In this document: positions 12,101-25,006 of the stretch, one piece after another
Numbering within the stretch: position 1 is the stretch's first letter
Layout of the letters: each line of letters begins with the position of its first letter
Assembly: GCF_000003855.2 (NCBI RefSeq)
Contig: NW_003101679.1
Span: forward strand, 1,277,062-1,341,061
Length of the DNA: 64,000 nt
Direction: 5' to 3'
Source: Blastomyces gilchristii SLH14081
Lineage: Eukaryota > Ascomycota > Eurotiomycetes > Onygenales > Ajellomycetaceae
Notes under the pieces: generated by a model
The model's database searches: none
Seen by the model: only the letters and a program-made list of their open reading frames with translations
Told to the model about the DNA's origin: nothing
Program-made: the position numbers and the translations under genes

Positions 12101-13731
12101 TAAGTTATTCTTCTTCTCTTTCTTCTTATTATTATTCTTCTTGTTCATCTTCTTTTTCTTTTTATCAGAGTGTAAGATGAAATATCTGTTAACAGTATAT
12201 TCATGTCTTCTGCAGTGAGTGCACTTTTATACAGTTATGCTTTTATTCTCATCTTTATTCTTGTTCTTGTTCTTTTTTACAGTCACAGAATCAGTCTGAG
12301 ACTGCTTTTTCTACTCAGTGATGATCTTCTTAAATATATAATTGATCAGTTGCTTTATCAAATTATTAATATCAATATTAGCAATGAGTTCTTAATCAGT
12401 GAAGAAAAACTCATTCAAATATATCTTGATAAATGATCTTTGATAATCTTGTAGATTATTGAGAAAAAGATTATAATATACATCTTCAGTGCTCTGACAG
12501 AGCTCTTTATAATAGATAATAAGATAACAGAAATATCTCTGAAAAGTAAGATAATTGCTATTCTTGACTTATAATTTTATCAATTTCTTGAAGATATTAA
12601 CTTGTTCTTCAGTCAGTGATATTATATATTCAATATTAATCTTATTTCACAGAACTGCAGTATTATCAGCTTCTAAGATTTCAGTAGTGATTTGAATATT
12701 TTCAACAAGACTAGATAGTATACATCTATATAGAGACTAAAAACAGATCTTTCACTTCTTAGAATTAATATAATGTATAAAAGAGAGTTCTTATTAAGTT
12801 CTTAATAGAATGTCAGTTTCATTAATAATCTTCATATCAGTTAATATATCAACATATCAGACTTCATAATTAGAGTTATTAAATGTAGTCACTAATTTAA
12901 TATTTAGTATATATTTAACTTTCATCTGATATTTCTGCAACTTATCTCTCATAGTATCTCTTTATATAAGAATAGATATAGTAAGATGTTATATAATATC
13001 ATCTGCAGTCATTTAATTTCAGAGTATTATCTGTATAAGATTTATAAAATTGCCTGCAGTGTAATAGATAGATTGATTCAGATTATCATTAAAAGTTAGT
13101 ATTTTAAAAGTGAGAAATAATGAAGAATTCAATGAGTTGAAATGAACAGATTCTACAGATAAATATTAACTCTGCTTTTTCTTATTCTGAAGCTTCTCTG
13201 TTATTTCATTATTAAATTTCATACTCTGATGAAAACTGATATCAGTCTTATCTTACAACTCAGAAACTTTCTCATAATAAGTGATTATTTTATTAATGAG
13301 TCATTTAGTAGAGTGAGTGATTCTAGACCTTAAGCTGAACTCTGAAGTAATAGATGTATTACTTATATTAAGATGACTCTGCTTCTTCTAGATATGTAAA
13401 AAAAAAATATATTCATTATAATAGAGAACACATTTTTCAAAAGTTAAAATATAAATCTACTGATTAGTGAATTCAGGGAAAATGAAATATCTCTAATAAA
13501 AAGTAAGAGTCTTTTTAAAAAAGATGAACTACTCTTATTAAAAATGTTGATGTAATATTTTAAAAAGAAAAACATGTCATTCAGATTATAATCTGTAGAA
13601 TAGTTAAAGATTGTATTGATAGATCTATCTATAAGAATATAATATAGTGATGAGTTATAAAATCTAGTGAGATTACTAACCGCAACAGCTGTAACAGTTA
13701 ACAGAAAACTTGACCTTGCTAAGTACATCAC
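9116..13731 (-). mobile_element. Decayed Ty1/copia retrotransposon (copia 1)
   Basis: Domains follow copia order on the minus strand. A Gag zinc knuckle lies at about 12190-12240, with His and the last Cys changed to Tyr, followed by a Lys/Asn-rich stretch. A protease region (11690-12004) has an NMMNKLYSFSN stretch and a HYISNITVNLLSFAKLED box. Integrase fragments (11201-11425) contain CVKTDIIQ and KIHIDLAD, and a reverse transcriptase follows at 10500-9440. The RT active site at 9730-9741 reads YIDN, so the second catalytic Asp is lost. Stops and frameshifts are frequent. The 3' end abuts the LTR-like repeat at 9115; no matching 5' LTR was found, so the 5' limit is uncertain. Confidence 0.7.
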
Positions 13732-14469
13732 TTAACCTCATTATGTAAGCTGATCTTGTAAATGTGACCCGTGTCACTATCTGATCTCACTTAATACATC
13801 TTTTCTTGTAATTTGAAACTACTCTTTCTTTCTTAATTATTTATCATCAATTCTATAATCAATTCAAAATCAATTTAAAATTAATTTAATACTGAAATTA
13901 TTCTTGAATTTAATAATAAAGTAAGTATTTATATAATTTACACTGAATTAATTATTAACTGATTTTCAATTAATTATTAATTACTTAAATATACAGATTG
14001 AATTTATTTTATTACTATAATTAATTAATAATTAATTTAGAATCAATTCAAAATCAATTTAAAATTAATTTAATACTGAAATTATTCTTGAATTTAATAA
14101 TAATACTGAATTAATTATCAACTGATTTTCAATCAATTATTAATTACTTAAATATATAGATTAAATCTATTTTTATTACTATAATTAATTCAGAATCAAT
14201 TCAGAATCAATTTAAAATTAATTTAAAATTAATTATTAACTATTTTTATCTTGATATATTTTAAAATTCTGTAAAACATCTCTTTATATTCTATATGAAT
14301 TTATCTGTTTATTTAATTGATTATGAATCAGTTATACATGCTTTAATTGATTGATGAGCTGAATGAATAAGTGAATTGAAAGATTAAAAGTTAATTATCA
14401 ACTGATTATTACTGTATTGTGCGAGGTCAGAGTCATGATTATGTAATAAGATCAAGTGACGCACTTAGC
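13732..14469. repeat. AT-rich tandem repeat, three units
   Basis: Units begin AATCAATTCA at 13857, 14041 and 14194. The first two are about 184 and 153 bp and match well apart from a short deletion in the second; the third is partial and ends near 14245. The composition is extreme, nearly all A and T in AATTAATT-like strings. The rest of the interval (13732-13856 and 14246-14464) has no recognised gene; a small GC-richer patch lies at about 13760-13790. Confidence 0.7.
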
Positions 14470-14578
14470 TGTTGATGATTACTACATCTATTCTAGTCAC
14501 GTGCCATCTCAATCTATTCATTTAGTGTAACTCGCGTAGTTAGATTATAATATAATATAATAATATTATTCTTCAAGA
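14470..14578 (+). repeat. 5' LTR of copia 2 (109 bp, mutated)
   Basis: It aligns without gaps to the 3' LTR after the TRIM is removed. I count 16 C-to-T changes and one G-to-A, and nothing else. The conserved CACGTG and CTCGCG strings keep their CpG. Confidence 0.9.
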
Positions 14579-16174
14579 GATTATAAAGCTCTTCACAAGC
14601 AATGAATAATCACAATAACATGCTAAATTGATATCTTCATATGTCATTACAAGCATGTCTAGATGATTTATTGATTAATTGAACTCATGATAAACCTGAG
14701 ATTGAGTGAAAAGTCTGACTTAATGAAGAATTACATACTAATATATAGAAGAAGAAATTCACAAATATCTGAAGTATAAGAAGAATTAAGTATGAGCTTA
14801 TCAACATCTGCAATGAACTGAAAGAAGACTGTCTTAGAAGTATTTGAGCTGAATGAAATCATTACAGAGAAACAGTCTGATGAGTTCAATGTATATAAAG
14901 ACTCAGTTGAAGGTATCAGTGAGATGTCAGATAATGCAGAGAGCTTAAGTAACTGAAATGACAATAGCTCAGTGAGTGAGAAGACTTGTATAAGGCTTGA
15001 AATTGCAAGACTTCAGCATGAGATTGAGTGTATGAAGATCAGTAGAGGTGAGACTCTTGTAAGTAATGAGATAAGAGTGAATCTGACAGAATATCTTCAA
15101 TGAAAAGAGAAGACATCTATTATAATAAAAGTTCTTGAAGAATTCAGAAGTTAAGTAAGACTTATCAAAAGATTAATAGTTCTCACTGAATTCATTAACT
15201 ACTCAATGTGAAGAGAGGAAATTCTTTTGACTGCAGAGTAGTCTGAAACTGATGATATTCTTGAAGATAATAATCTTGATAAGAATGTTACTATGAATAT
15301 ACAACATTTCTGAAAAGAATACAATCTTTGATTATACAATTATATATGATCTGCAATTGTCTCACAGATCAAGATCTATTTCACTATACTCAAGAAGTTC
15401 AAATTATCAGCTTATACTATATAAACTATTATAGAGAATAACTTTTCTGAGAGGCCTGCTGTATACAGAACTTGTTTGTTTAAAGAGCTTATTGAAATGA
15501 TCTTTAAAAGTAAAGAATCTGACAGAGCTTTCATTGAATGATTAATTACTATAAGAACTGATTATATCTGTCTAGAATATGAGATTCTGAATGTTGTGTT
15601 TTTTGACAGACTGCTTACAGAAGTCAACAGAGATTGAGCCTCATTTATAAGAAATTGAATAAATCAAATTGACAAAGATAATACTCAATTCTTAGAGAAT
15701 GATTTTATAAACCTGTGCTGTGATATTCTTTTACAACTCTCTGCTATGAATGAAGTAAATACTGATGTATCTAGAAATTCTATCAACAACATACAAGATA
15801 AGAATAAGAAAGACAAGAACAAAGAGAAAGACAATGATAAGAACAAGAACACTGAATTCAAATCTGAATGTAGAGATAATAATGTGAGAACCTGCTATCA
15901 TTATTAAAAGATTGATCATATTCAGACTGACTGTTAAAAGAAATACTCTGAGAAATGTTCTTTGAACTTCAATATGAATAGAAATAAGAATAAAGACAAG
16001 AATGTGAAGAATACAGATACTGCTTCTGTTCATAATATCATAAAGTAAGTATTTTGCATCAAGAAAAAGGCCTATGTAAGTGATCAGATAGGAAAAGATA
16101 TCTGAATTCTAGACTCTGAATCAGGTACTCATGTCACACCTGACAGAGATCTTGTCATAACAAAACCTCAGAAG

Positions 16175-16600
16175 ATGAAAGTAATGTTAAAAATAACAGA
16201 TAAAACAGTGATCTCTGCTGCAGCTATAGAAGATATGAAGATTTCAGTGAAAGAGATAGATATGCTGTTAAATAATATCTGCTATATTCTGAAGTTAGAA
16301 GTGAACCTCATGAGTATAAGTAAGCTTATACATCAGAGTTATATCTATAAGCAGTTAATATATAAGAATAATCATGCTATGTTGATTATGTCTTCTGACT
16401 ACATATTCTCATTTACAGTAAGATTAAATGAGAATGATATCTATGAGATGAAAAGACTGATTATATACAGAGACTTGATTCAGTTTGCTATGCTTAATAA
16501 TGATTTTGAACCTGTGAACACATTACAGATGAAAGATGACACAATATTAACACTATCTGACAGAAATGATATAAAGGTTATAGAACTTATAATGATGTAA
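16175..16600 (+). pseudogene. Copia protease/integrase-start fragment, longest open stretch of copia 2 pol
   Basis: This 141-codon open stretch follows the protease motif THVTPDRDL just upstream and carries the copia pattern ending YILKLEVNLMSISKL, the usual boundary between protease and integrase. It is open only because stops happen to be absent; stop codons flank it on both sides in a frame that is otherwise recognisable as pol. It is part of the decayed copia 2 element, not a host gene. Confidence 0.75.
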
Positions 16601-17389
16601 TAATATTAAAAACTAAAATATCTAAATTTCATGAATATTGCAAAAATGACAGCAGATTTATGTCTAGAAATGAGAATTATTGATTAATGAGCTTTATCAT
16701 TCTGCAAAGTCTGTGTTCAGATAAAAATGATATATTCAATCTTTACATCTATGACATGAGCTGTTAAGTCAGTAATGAGATTCTTCATTGATCTGACAGA
16801 GGGTGAAAAAACACTTTTCAATAAGAATAATACTCTCACTAGAGAGAGTGCAAGCTACTGATTGAGTATAACAGATAATACAATCTGTTATAGATGAGTA
16901 ATTCTTATGATAAGAAAGAGAGAATCTACTGCAAGATTAATAAACTTTATCACAGATATTGAGACAACTACACAATGTCAAGTTGAAACTCTACACTGAG
17001 ATGATGAAGAAGAGTTCAAAAGTCAAGAACTTAAGATCTACTATCAGAGTAAAGAAATAATATATGAAATGACTACATCTGATACATTATAATCAAATGA
17101 CTCAGTGAAATGCACAAATTAAATAGTTATAAAAAAGACATGAAGCCTACTATCTAATAGTGAATTAGAAAGAGAACTTTCAGATGAAGCAATATAAGCT
17201 ATGATTATGATGATTAACACATTCTCAATATTAACAAAGATATTTGAATGTAAGAAAGAAACATCACTTACATCTTTTAAAGTATGAACTAAGATGCAAT
17301 CTTCTGTTCATTGAATATGAAGATAAGAGTGCAAGATCTACAAGAAGAATTTAAAAGTGTCAAATAAGCTTGCAGATAGAACTGATGAC

Positions 17390-17895
17390 TAGACTGACTG
17401 TGTGACCGTGTCTGAGATCAGAATCAGATTTTTTAATAGTCTTATTATCAATTCAACTGATCTCATTACACGGTTTTAACATTAGATAGTAGTCTCATAC
17501 TGTCTCAGTGAGACTTACTGTCTACTCTTATCACATTTTTCAAATGAGATCATGATTTTCACTTCTCAATTTAAATTATTTTTATTGCTTTAAATGACTT
17601 TAAATCTCATTTGAGTGTTATCAAAAAGTGTTACTTTTTAAAAAATTAAAAATAGTCTAAAAAAAACCTTAAAATGTCTAAAAATAGTAACTTTATGCCA
17701 TGAATGAGACTAAATGAGATCAAATGAGACCACTTTCTTATTTTTTTCAAGTCATGGTTTCATTTTAAGATCTGATATATAGTCACTTTGCATGTTTTTT
17801 TAATAGCTAGTCTCAGCGGGATTCACGCCAAGAAATGTATGAGATCAGATCAAATGAAATCAAACATGAAATTCATAGTCCCGGCGGTCAGTCTA
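17390..17895. mobile_element. 506-bp MITE copy 2 (8-bp target duplication CTGATGAC)
   Basis: It starts TAGACTGACTG and ends GGTCAGTCTA and is exactly as long as copy 1 (506 bp). CTGATGAC flanks it at 17382-17389 and 17896-17903. It sits in the copia 2 pol between integrase and reverse transcriptase; the coding trace resumes in frame after it. Compared with copy 1 it has extra C-to-T and G-to-A changes, mostly at the first C of CC, at CpA and at CpG, so it has been exposed to mutation for longer or more strongly. Confidence 0.92.
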
Positions 17896-19889
17896 CTGAT
17901 GACAAGAAATGACAGCTGATTGAATATCAAGAATTACATCAATATCATGTATGAGATTCTGTTGCATGTTGTCTTGAGATTGCATGAGATGTCATATTTG
18001 ATAAAGCTCTTGACATGGGTGCAAATACATCTGTAAATATAGTGAGAGAATTCAATAAATTGTCTAATAAATTGAATATTCTGAATGTTAGAGAGAGATA
18101 ACAGCACTGCTTACTATAATATCTAGTGAAGAAAAAGTCAGATGTTTTAAAGATGATTATCAATGAGAACTTAGAGAGTGCAATTAATTCAATCTATCTT
18201 CTAGATAATAAGATATAGCTTGTTATGAATGAAGAGTCTGAAGACTTTATTAATAAGAATGATTCTATTTTAAGTATTCTGACAGACTGACTAACTACAC
18301 TGACAGAAGTCAAGAGAAGCTCAGACTGAGACTATTAATATAAGATAATGAAAAAGAAGATTGAGATATTTGAATAGAAGAAGACATATATTATCATTGA
18401 AAAGGCTCTGAAAATGAATATTCTTACAGATAAATAACTATATGATCAGAAATTCAATAATAAGAGAGAAATTATTCACTTTAGAGCTTACTGAGTGATT
18501 AGAGAGTTCTTATAACAGCAGAGTATTTATTATACAAGATTGTATACTGCAGTGATATCAGAATCTACATTATACAGTCTATTCATTATATCAACTATCA
18601 AAGAATGAAAGATCAAATTAATTGACTATATATTCATGTTTTTAAATGACATACTATCACAGAATGAGATGATCTATATACAACTGCTCACAGATATTAA
18701 GTATAATAGAGAGAGCTTAATAAGACTACTCTGTCAGAGTCTATATGAAATGAAGCAAGCTGTAAGAGTATAATATTTTCTAGTAATAAAATATCTCATC
18801 ATATTAAGATTCAAGATATCATCTTATAATAATGAATTTCTATATCACTCTGTTTACAAGATCTATCTGATATTGTATATCAATGATTGTTGAGTGACAG
18901 AATCTCAAGAACAGTAATTAGATTGAGTATTAAGAGAGATTGCAAAGAGATTTGAGACAAAGAATGTTAAAGAGATTAAATTATATCTTGAAATGAAGAT
19001 TAAATGTCAGAGAAATGATGATCTAGTGATTACACAGAGCTGTTATATTAAGAAGATTCTTGAAGATTTTAGCATGAATAAGATGAATTCTGTGAAGATC
19101 TCAATAATGACAGATATATGACTGAAGTTTTCACCTGATGAGAATGATGAATTAAATGATAACTTTACAGCTATAAGATATTATTAAGAATTAAGATTAT
19201 TACAGTATTTGATCTCAAGCAGCTGATCAGATCTGGTATTCACAGTTAACTATCTCTTGCATTTTAACTTGTGTTTATACAAAGCATGTTAAGCAGTGTT
19301 GAAGCATGTTCTACATTATATCAAGAAGATGAAAAACTATAATATATTATACAGAAAGAAGATCAGTAATAAGAATCTGAGTTCTGTGACATACTGTTAT
19401 TATTATTATTATTATTATTCTTCCATTATACTCATATGCAAGCGGAGCTTATGATGAGTCCTTGCGTGATGTTAAATACAGATCAAGTGTTGATTATACA
19501 GAAGGAAATACAGGTGTTGAGACTAGACTGACCGTGTGACCGTGTCTGAAATCAGGATCAAACTTTACAGTTGTCACATTGCCTAAAAGCATTACTTCTG
19601 ATCATGGTTTGTGTTCATCACATTGATCTCAAATCCTGTTATTTCAAATATTAAAGATTTCAGATTCACTTTTCAAATAAAAATCTAGTCTCAGATAAAG
19701 AATATGTTTGAATTCTTAGTCATATTTTCATTCTGATTTCATTATTGAAAATAATATCAAATGAGACCATGAAATCATTTCTCACTTACATAATATTATA
19801 AACATAGTGCTCATTTGTTGAAAATTCAACAGAGAATATTATCAAATATTATTACTTTTCTGAATACAGATTATAATTAATATCATTTT

Positions 19890-20091
19890 AATTAAAAAAA
19901 AAATATAAAATATAAAAAATAATCAAAAAATAAAAAACAAAACAATAAGAAAAAATCACAACAAAAAAAAAAAAAAAAAAGAGAAAGAAAAAAAGAAGAG
20001 AAAGAAAAAAAGAGACAGAAAGAAAAAGAAAAATAAAAAAAATAAAAATAAAAGAAAAAGAAAAAAATAAAAAATAAAAATAAAAAAAAAT
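19890..20091. repeat. A-rich low-complexity tract inside the 5.8-kb transposon
   Basis: About 200 bp of A with scattered G and T, including an 18-20 base A run near 19964. The open frames across it on the minus strand (Phe/Leu runs) are a by-product of composition. Confidence 0.9.
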
Positions 20092-21185
20092 CAAGATTGC
20101 AGAGCTGCAGCATTCTTAAAATACTCACTTCTCAGAGTCTTTACAATGTTTATTATCAACTGTGTATCTCTCACAGTAAGAGTAATACAGTTATAATAAG
20201 TTATTATCTTAACATCATCTAACAAATAATCAGTATATATCTATATAAATATGAATAATTAGAAAACATATACTTAAAAAATGTGATCAGAGTGAACTCT
20301 GCTGTCACTTGAATAATATCAAGAGTAGAACACTGAAATTAATAATTTCTCTCATTGATTTCATAGATAAGACATGCAAAGATGATCTTGAGAAATATAA
20401 GATTTTCTAACTTCTAATAGAAATGAATCTCACAGAGAGACTCTATTTTTATCATATTAGAGACTGAGTGTTATTAAAAAGTATTACTTCAATGCATATG
20501 TACTTACTATAGTAATTCATTCTCTGTATATATAACTGAGAGTTGCAGCTTTTTCATACTGCATGACTCTCTCTGAGATACTGCTACTGATTTGTAACTC
20601 ATACAGTCTCTCAGTTCAGCATGCACTGTGTATATGCAGCTCTGCATGCTGAGACTGTGTTGATTATTATAGTCTGATGTGATACTCACTTTTCACAGGC
20701 TATGTTTCATTTGATTGAGAGAGAGAGAGATGCAACTGCTGTTTTATTTAAAGAAGAATGAGTAATTAAATCTGTAGAAGATAATTTGATTTCTTCTGCA
20801 TTTGAAATTTGATTAGTCTATACTCTTCAATTTGAGAGTTTCTGAGAGTGTTTTAATAGTTTTCATATCAGCTTGAAATTAGTGATTGATTGAAGAAGAG
20901 AAAAGAGAGAAGAAAGAAATAAGAACAACTTATCTTTATAATATGAAAACAGAGAATTACTATAATTATTTATCCTAGTAATAAAGATCTGTTTTCTGCA
21001 TGTATCTCTGATACAGATTATATAATAACTGCATACAAAGAATATCAACAGTGTATGTATTAAATGAAGATGATATTGCTATATAACACTGTAGCTGTTT
21101 CTGTACATCACTGAAAGCTGTTAATATTTTCTTTGAGTCTCTTTATATTTGATAAGTCAGTAATATATTTCAATGCACTCTCTCT

Positions 21186-21282
21186 TTCATCATTATTATC
21201 ATTATTATCATCATTATCATCATCACTATCATCATCATTATTATCATTATCATCATTATTATTATCATTATTATTATATCAT
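21186..21282. repeat. ATT/ATC trinucleotide microsatellite
   Basis: An imperfect run of TCA and TTA trinucleotides (ATCATTATC-type) just upstream of the first coding trace of the 5.8-kb transposon. Confidence 0.9.
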
Positions 21283-21337
21283 TTCTGACTGCCTCTTCTG
21301 CCTTTATCTCTCTTCAACACTCACTGAAATCAATCAT

Positions 21338-21993
21338 GTCATCTCTCTTTAAATATTCTGCAGTTCTGCAGACTATCAAGGCATGTGAGCACTGTCACAG
21401 ATTGAAGAAAGAGAAGAAGAAGATGTTTAAGTGAGAAGAGACAGATTGTAAGACATGTTATAATATCTTGAAGAGACTCTGTAAGAAAGTAGAATAATAA
21501 TAATTTTAAATAATACTTCTGATAGATTTAGACTGAACTAAGTATAGAAATAATGCAGATGATACTGTCTATGAAAGATTGAAGAAGAAGACAGTGAAGA
21601 GTCTCATACAGTAGTGATAAGATCAGAAGAAGTCTTAAGAATGATTTGAGATCAAGATAAAGAGAGAAAGAGAGAAGAAGAGTGTTACTATAAATAAGCA
21701 GCAGTAGAAGAAGATTAAGAAAGTATTGAAGTGAGAGATAAAGAAGTCAAAACTGATAAGTTTTTTATTTATTAAGAGATAATAATTTTTGATAATACTT
21801 CTGTTCTCTAATTAATTAGCAGAAGCTGATAGAGGAGAAGGAAATTGAGGCCTTGTTCAGGTCTTGAATGTGCTTCATAATTCAGAATATTGAGAAGACA
21901 GCTCTGCTCTCTGAGTATATCAATCTGCTTACTACTGAGATGAAACCTGAGACAGCAGATCAGAAAATGCAGGATTTTAAGACACAGATTAAT
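21338..21993 (+). pseudogene. Decayed N-terminal coding trace of the 5.8-kb transposon
   Basis: From an ATG at 21338 the frame runs to a stop after the Cys-rich segment (about 21480) with a single internal TGA where Trp is likely. The Cys pattern ACEHC-x18-CKTC-x8-C recalls the fungal Zn2Cys6 DNA-binding cluster but lacks the third Cys. A likely intron follows, then a charged Lys/Arg-rich stretch, another intron-like gap (21751-21820) and a helical, charged segment (21821-22013) ending at the N gap. Function is not recognised; DNA binding is a guess from the Cys pattern. Confidence 0.4.
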
Positions 21994-22013
21994 CTGACTA
22001 AGAGAGAGCAGCA

Positions 22014-22589
22014 NNNNNNNNNNNNNNNNNNNNNNNNNNNNNNNNNNNNNNNNNNNNNNNNNNNNNNNNNNNNNNNNNNNNNNNNNNNNNNNNNNNNNNN
22101 NNNNNNNNNNNNNNNNNNNNNNNNNNNNNNNNNNNNNNNNNNNNNNNNNNNNNNNNNNNNNNNNNNNNNNNNNNNNNNNNNNNNNNNNNNNNNNNNNNNN
22201 NNNNNNNNNNNNNNNNNNNNNNNNNNNNNNNNNNNNNNNNNNNNNNNNNNNNNNNNNNNNNNNNNNNNNNNNNNNNNNNNNNNNNNNNNNNNNNNNNNNN
22301 NNNNNNNNNNNNNNNNNNNNNNNNNNNNNNNNNNNNNNNNNNNNNNNNNNNNNNNNNNNNNNNNNNNNNNNNNNNNNNNNNNNNNNNNNNNNNNNNNNNN
22401 NNNNNNNNNNNNNNNNNNNNNNNNNNNNNNNNNNNNNNNNNNNNNNNNNNNNNNNNNNNNNNNNNNNNNNNNNNNNNNNNNNNNNNNNNNNNNNNNNNNN
22501 NNNNNNNNNNNNNNNNNNNNNNNNNNNNNNNNNNNNNNNNNNNNNNNNNNNNNNNNNNNNNNNNNNNNNNNNNNNNNNNNNNNNNNNNN
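22014..22589. other. Assembly gap of 576 N
   Basis: All bases are N. The gap lies inside the 5.8-kb transposon. An open frame reported across it (21868-22617) is meaningless over the gap. Confidence 1.
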
Positions 22590-25006
22590 ATTGAAAATAA
22601 ATTATTATCTTTCTTAAATTATTATCATATCTTCTGAATTCACTTCTTTCACTTCTTTTACTTCTATTGAAGATTTATAAACTCTTTAAGAAATTACTGT
22701 GAATTACAAAGTCTACATTGTTTATAATTTAACACAGAATACTCTCTTTTAATTATGATGAATAATTACTTCATTCTTCACATCTGATTTCAGATCACAA
22801 AATTTATGAAAAACTCAACATAAATATTAAGATAAACTATGAAATAATTATTAATAGATTGTATTACAGATTACTGAAGAGTTATCTCTCTACTATAATT
22901 ACTATAACTCTATTCAGAAATATTCATTATAAACTGATCATAGCTCTGAAGAAATTTTTCAACATCTGAAGTCATTAGAATACAGATAATAAAAGAAAAA
23001 TAATCAGAAAATTACTACTGAGCTGATAAGTTACTCTATTAGATAATGATTTTTAATAATACTAACTTTCTAATTTGAAGAAAATCATATGAAAATAACT
23101 ATATATCAGTACTCTGATTTCATAACTCTTATCTAATAACTTCTGTGAATAATTACTTTGTATATATATATCTCTGAATCTTTCTCTTTAATCAATTGAA
23201 AACTCTGAATTCTGAACACTTCTTCAAATGCTTAATTCAAATCTTTATATTTTATATTAATTCTGTTTTCAGTTCAATCTCAAGATATACTACAAAGTCA
23301 ATATATAATATCTAGAATCAGAGTTGAAGAATCATTGAAGAGTATCTCTTACAGTGAATGCATGAACTAGTATAAACAATCTTACATTTATAAGAGTTAT
23401 ATATTATTATATTAATGAGAACTGAACTTATCAAGAGACATTAATTGAATTTAAATTATTAATCAGTAGTTATACTGAGAATTATATAATAGAGATATTA
23501 ATAACTGTGATTAAAAACAACTATTAAGATATTAGTCTCAGTTTTCTTATAATTATAACTGATAATACTGTGAATAACTATACTATGATGAAGAGCTTGA
23601 AGTAAAAATTAACTTTGTATTTCTGAAATAATAAATAAGATTATATTCTCTACATTACTCATGTGATTCAACTTATAATATAAACACTGATAAAGAATCT
23701 TAATATTGAGATGAAAAATAATAAGATGACTGATTCTTGAGATGAGAATGAGATAAAAGTAATTATTTAAGTAACTTTTATATTCACTTTATAAAAGATA
23801 ATGTTTTTTAATAACACTTTTTAATATTGCTTTTTGATAATACTTTTGAATAATACTACTGTTAATTTTGAATAGATTGACTAATAATTTAAATATTACA
23901 GATTTGAAATATTATTAATATGATTTATATCTCTTCTAAACAATAATAATAATTTCATGATATTTAATAAATAAATAAATCAGTCACATCACTGAATATG
24001 ATACAGAATATTAGAATATAATGAAGTTTAATATATAAGATAACTATTCAGACTCTTTAATTATGTTAGATAATTAATTATTGAGTGCAACACTCTGATT
24101 AAGAAAAGATTCAGATATTGAAACTTTCTGATATGAAGTAAACTTAGTTAAAATATATAATTGATTTACTGTTTCAGTTTTATAAAATAATAAAGACAGT
24201 TTTAATCACTTATATATTAATACTGCAGTCAGTCTGATGAGTATATAATAGTTTATTTACTTATCTTAAGAAGCAGTTGAATCACTTAAAAAGAAATTCA
24301 GTCTGAAATAATGCTATAGTGCAGGCTATTATTACTGTAAGAGATAAACTAGTATATTACTACAGTAAAACTGAACAATCTTTTACAGAGTACTATACTA
24401 TAGCAGCTCTACTAAATCTCTTCTATTAAGTTAATATCTATACTTCTCAAGATTAAATAGAGAAGAAATGAGACTTATATATTAAATTAGTCTGAGACTA
24501 CTATAATACTAACTATCAGTGATTTGAATAAGCAGATGTTTAAGATATAAAAACAGTGAAATATAATTCTCTAGTAAGTAATAATCTTTGATAATACTTT
24601 ATATCTTATAGAACTATAATACTAACTTTGAAACAGAACTTGTATACATTGATTACAACTGAAAATCAGATAAAACTATATACTTATAAAACTGAATTTG
24701 ACTGCTATCTTCAAGATAATCTGATAAATTTATATATTAAATCAATTCTAGAGTTATAAAAAATTGTTAAGAGTATATATTCAACTGTTGCACTGATAAT
24801 ATATAATATTCTAATAATTTTATTAACAGAGATGAAAATGAAGTGAAAGTTTAACTCAAGTTGAGATATTTATCACTATTACTAAGAATAATTATAAGAA
24901 GAAATAATTAAGAAACTTATAATTATAAAATATGAAATTATCAGACAGTTTAATATCTCTGATTACAGTATATCAGAGAAGTGTAGTTTTCATAAGAAAG
25001 TAAAGA
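22590..25006. other. Right half of the 5.8-kb transposon, decayed
   Basis: Very AT-rich with no long open frame. Coding traces with frequent stops alternate on the plus strand with GT...AG segments carrying AATACTAAC-like branch sites, for example ending near 23090, 23873 and 24634. This suggests a multi-intron gene ruined by C-to-T mutation. I recognise no domain in it. Confidence 0.45.

Noticed and set aside
19888..20128. Two Phe/Leu-rich minus-strand open frames that look like membrane proteins
   Set aside because: They are the complement of an A-rich tract and carry no other signal.
21186..21282. Short regularly spaced repeats that could suggest a CRISPR array
   Set aside because: They are an uninterrupted trinucleotide microsatellite in a fungal genome, with no spacers.
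21868..22617. 249-codon plus-strand open frame
   Set aside because: Most of it is the N gap. Only about 48 codons before the gap are real sequence, and they belong to the decayed DNA transposon.
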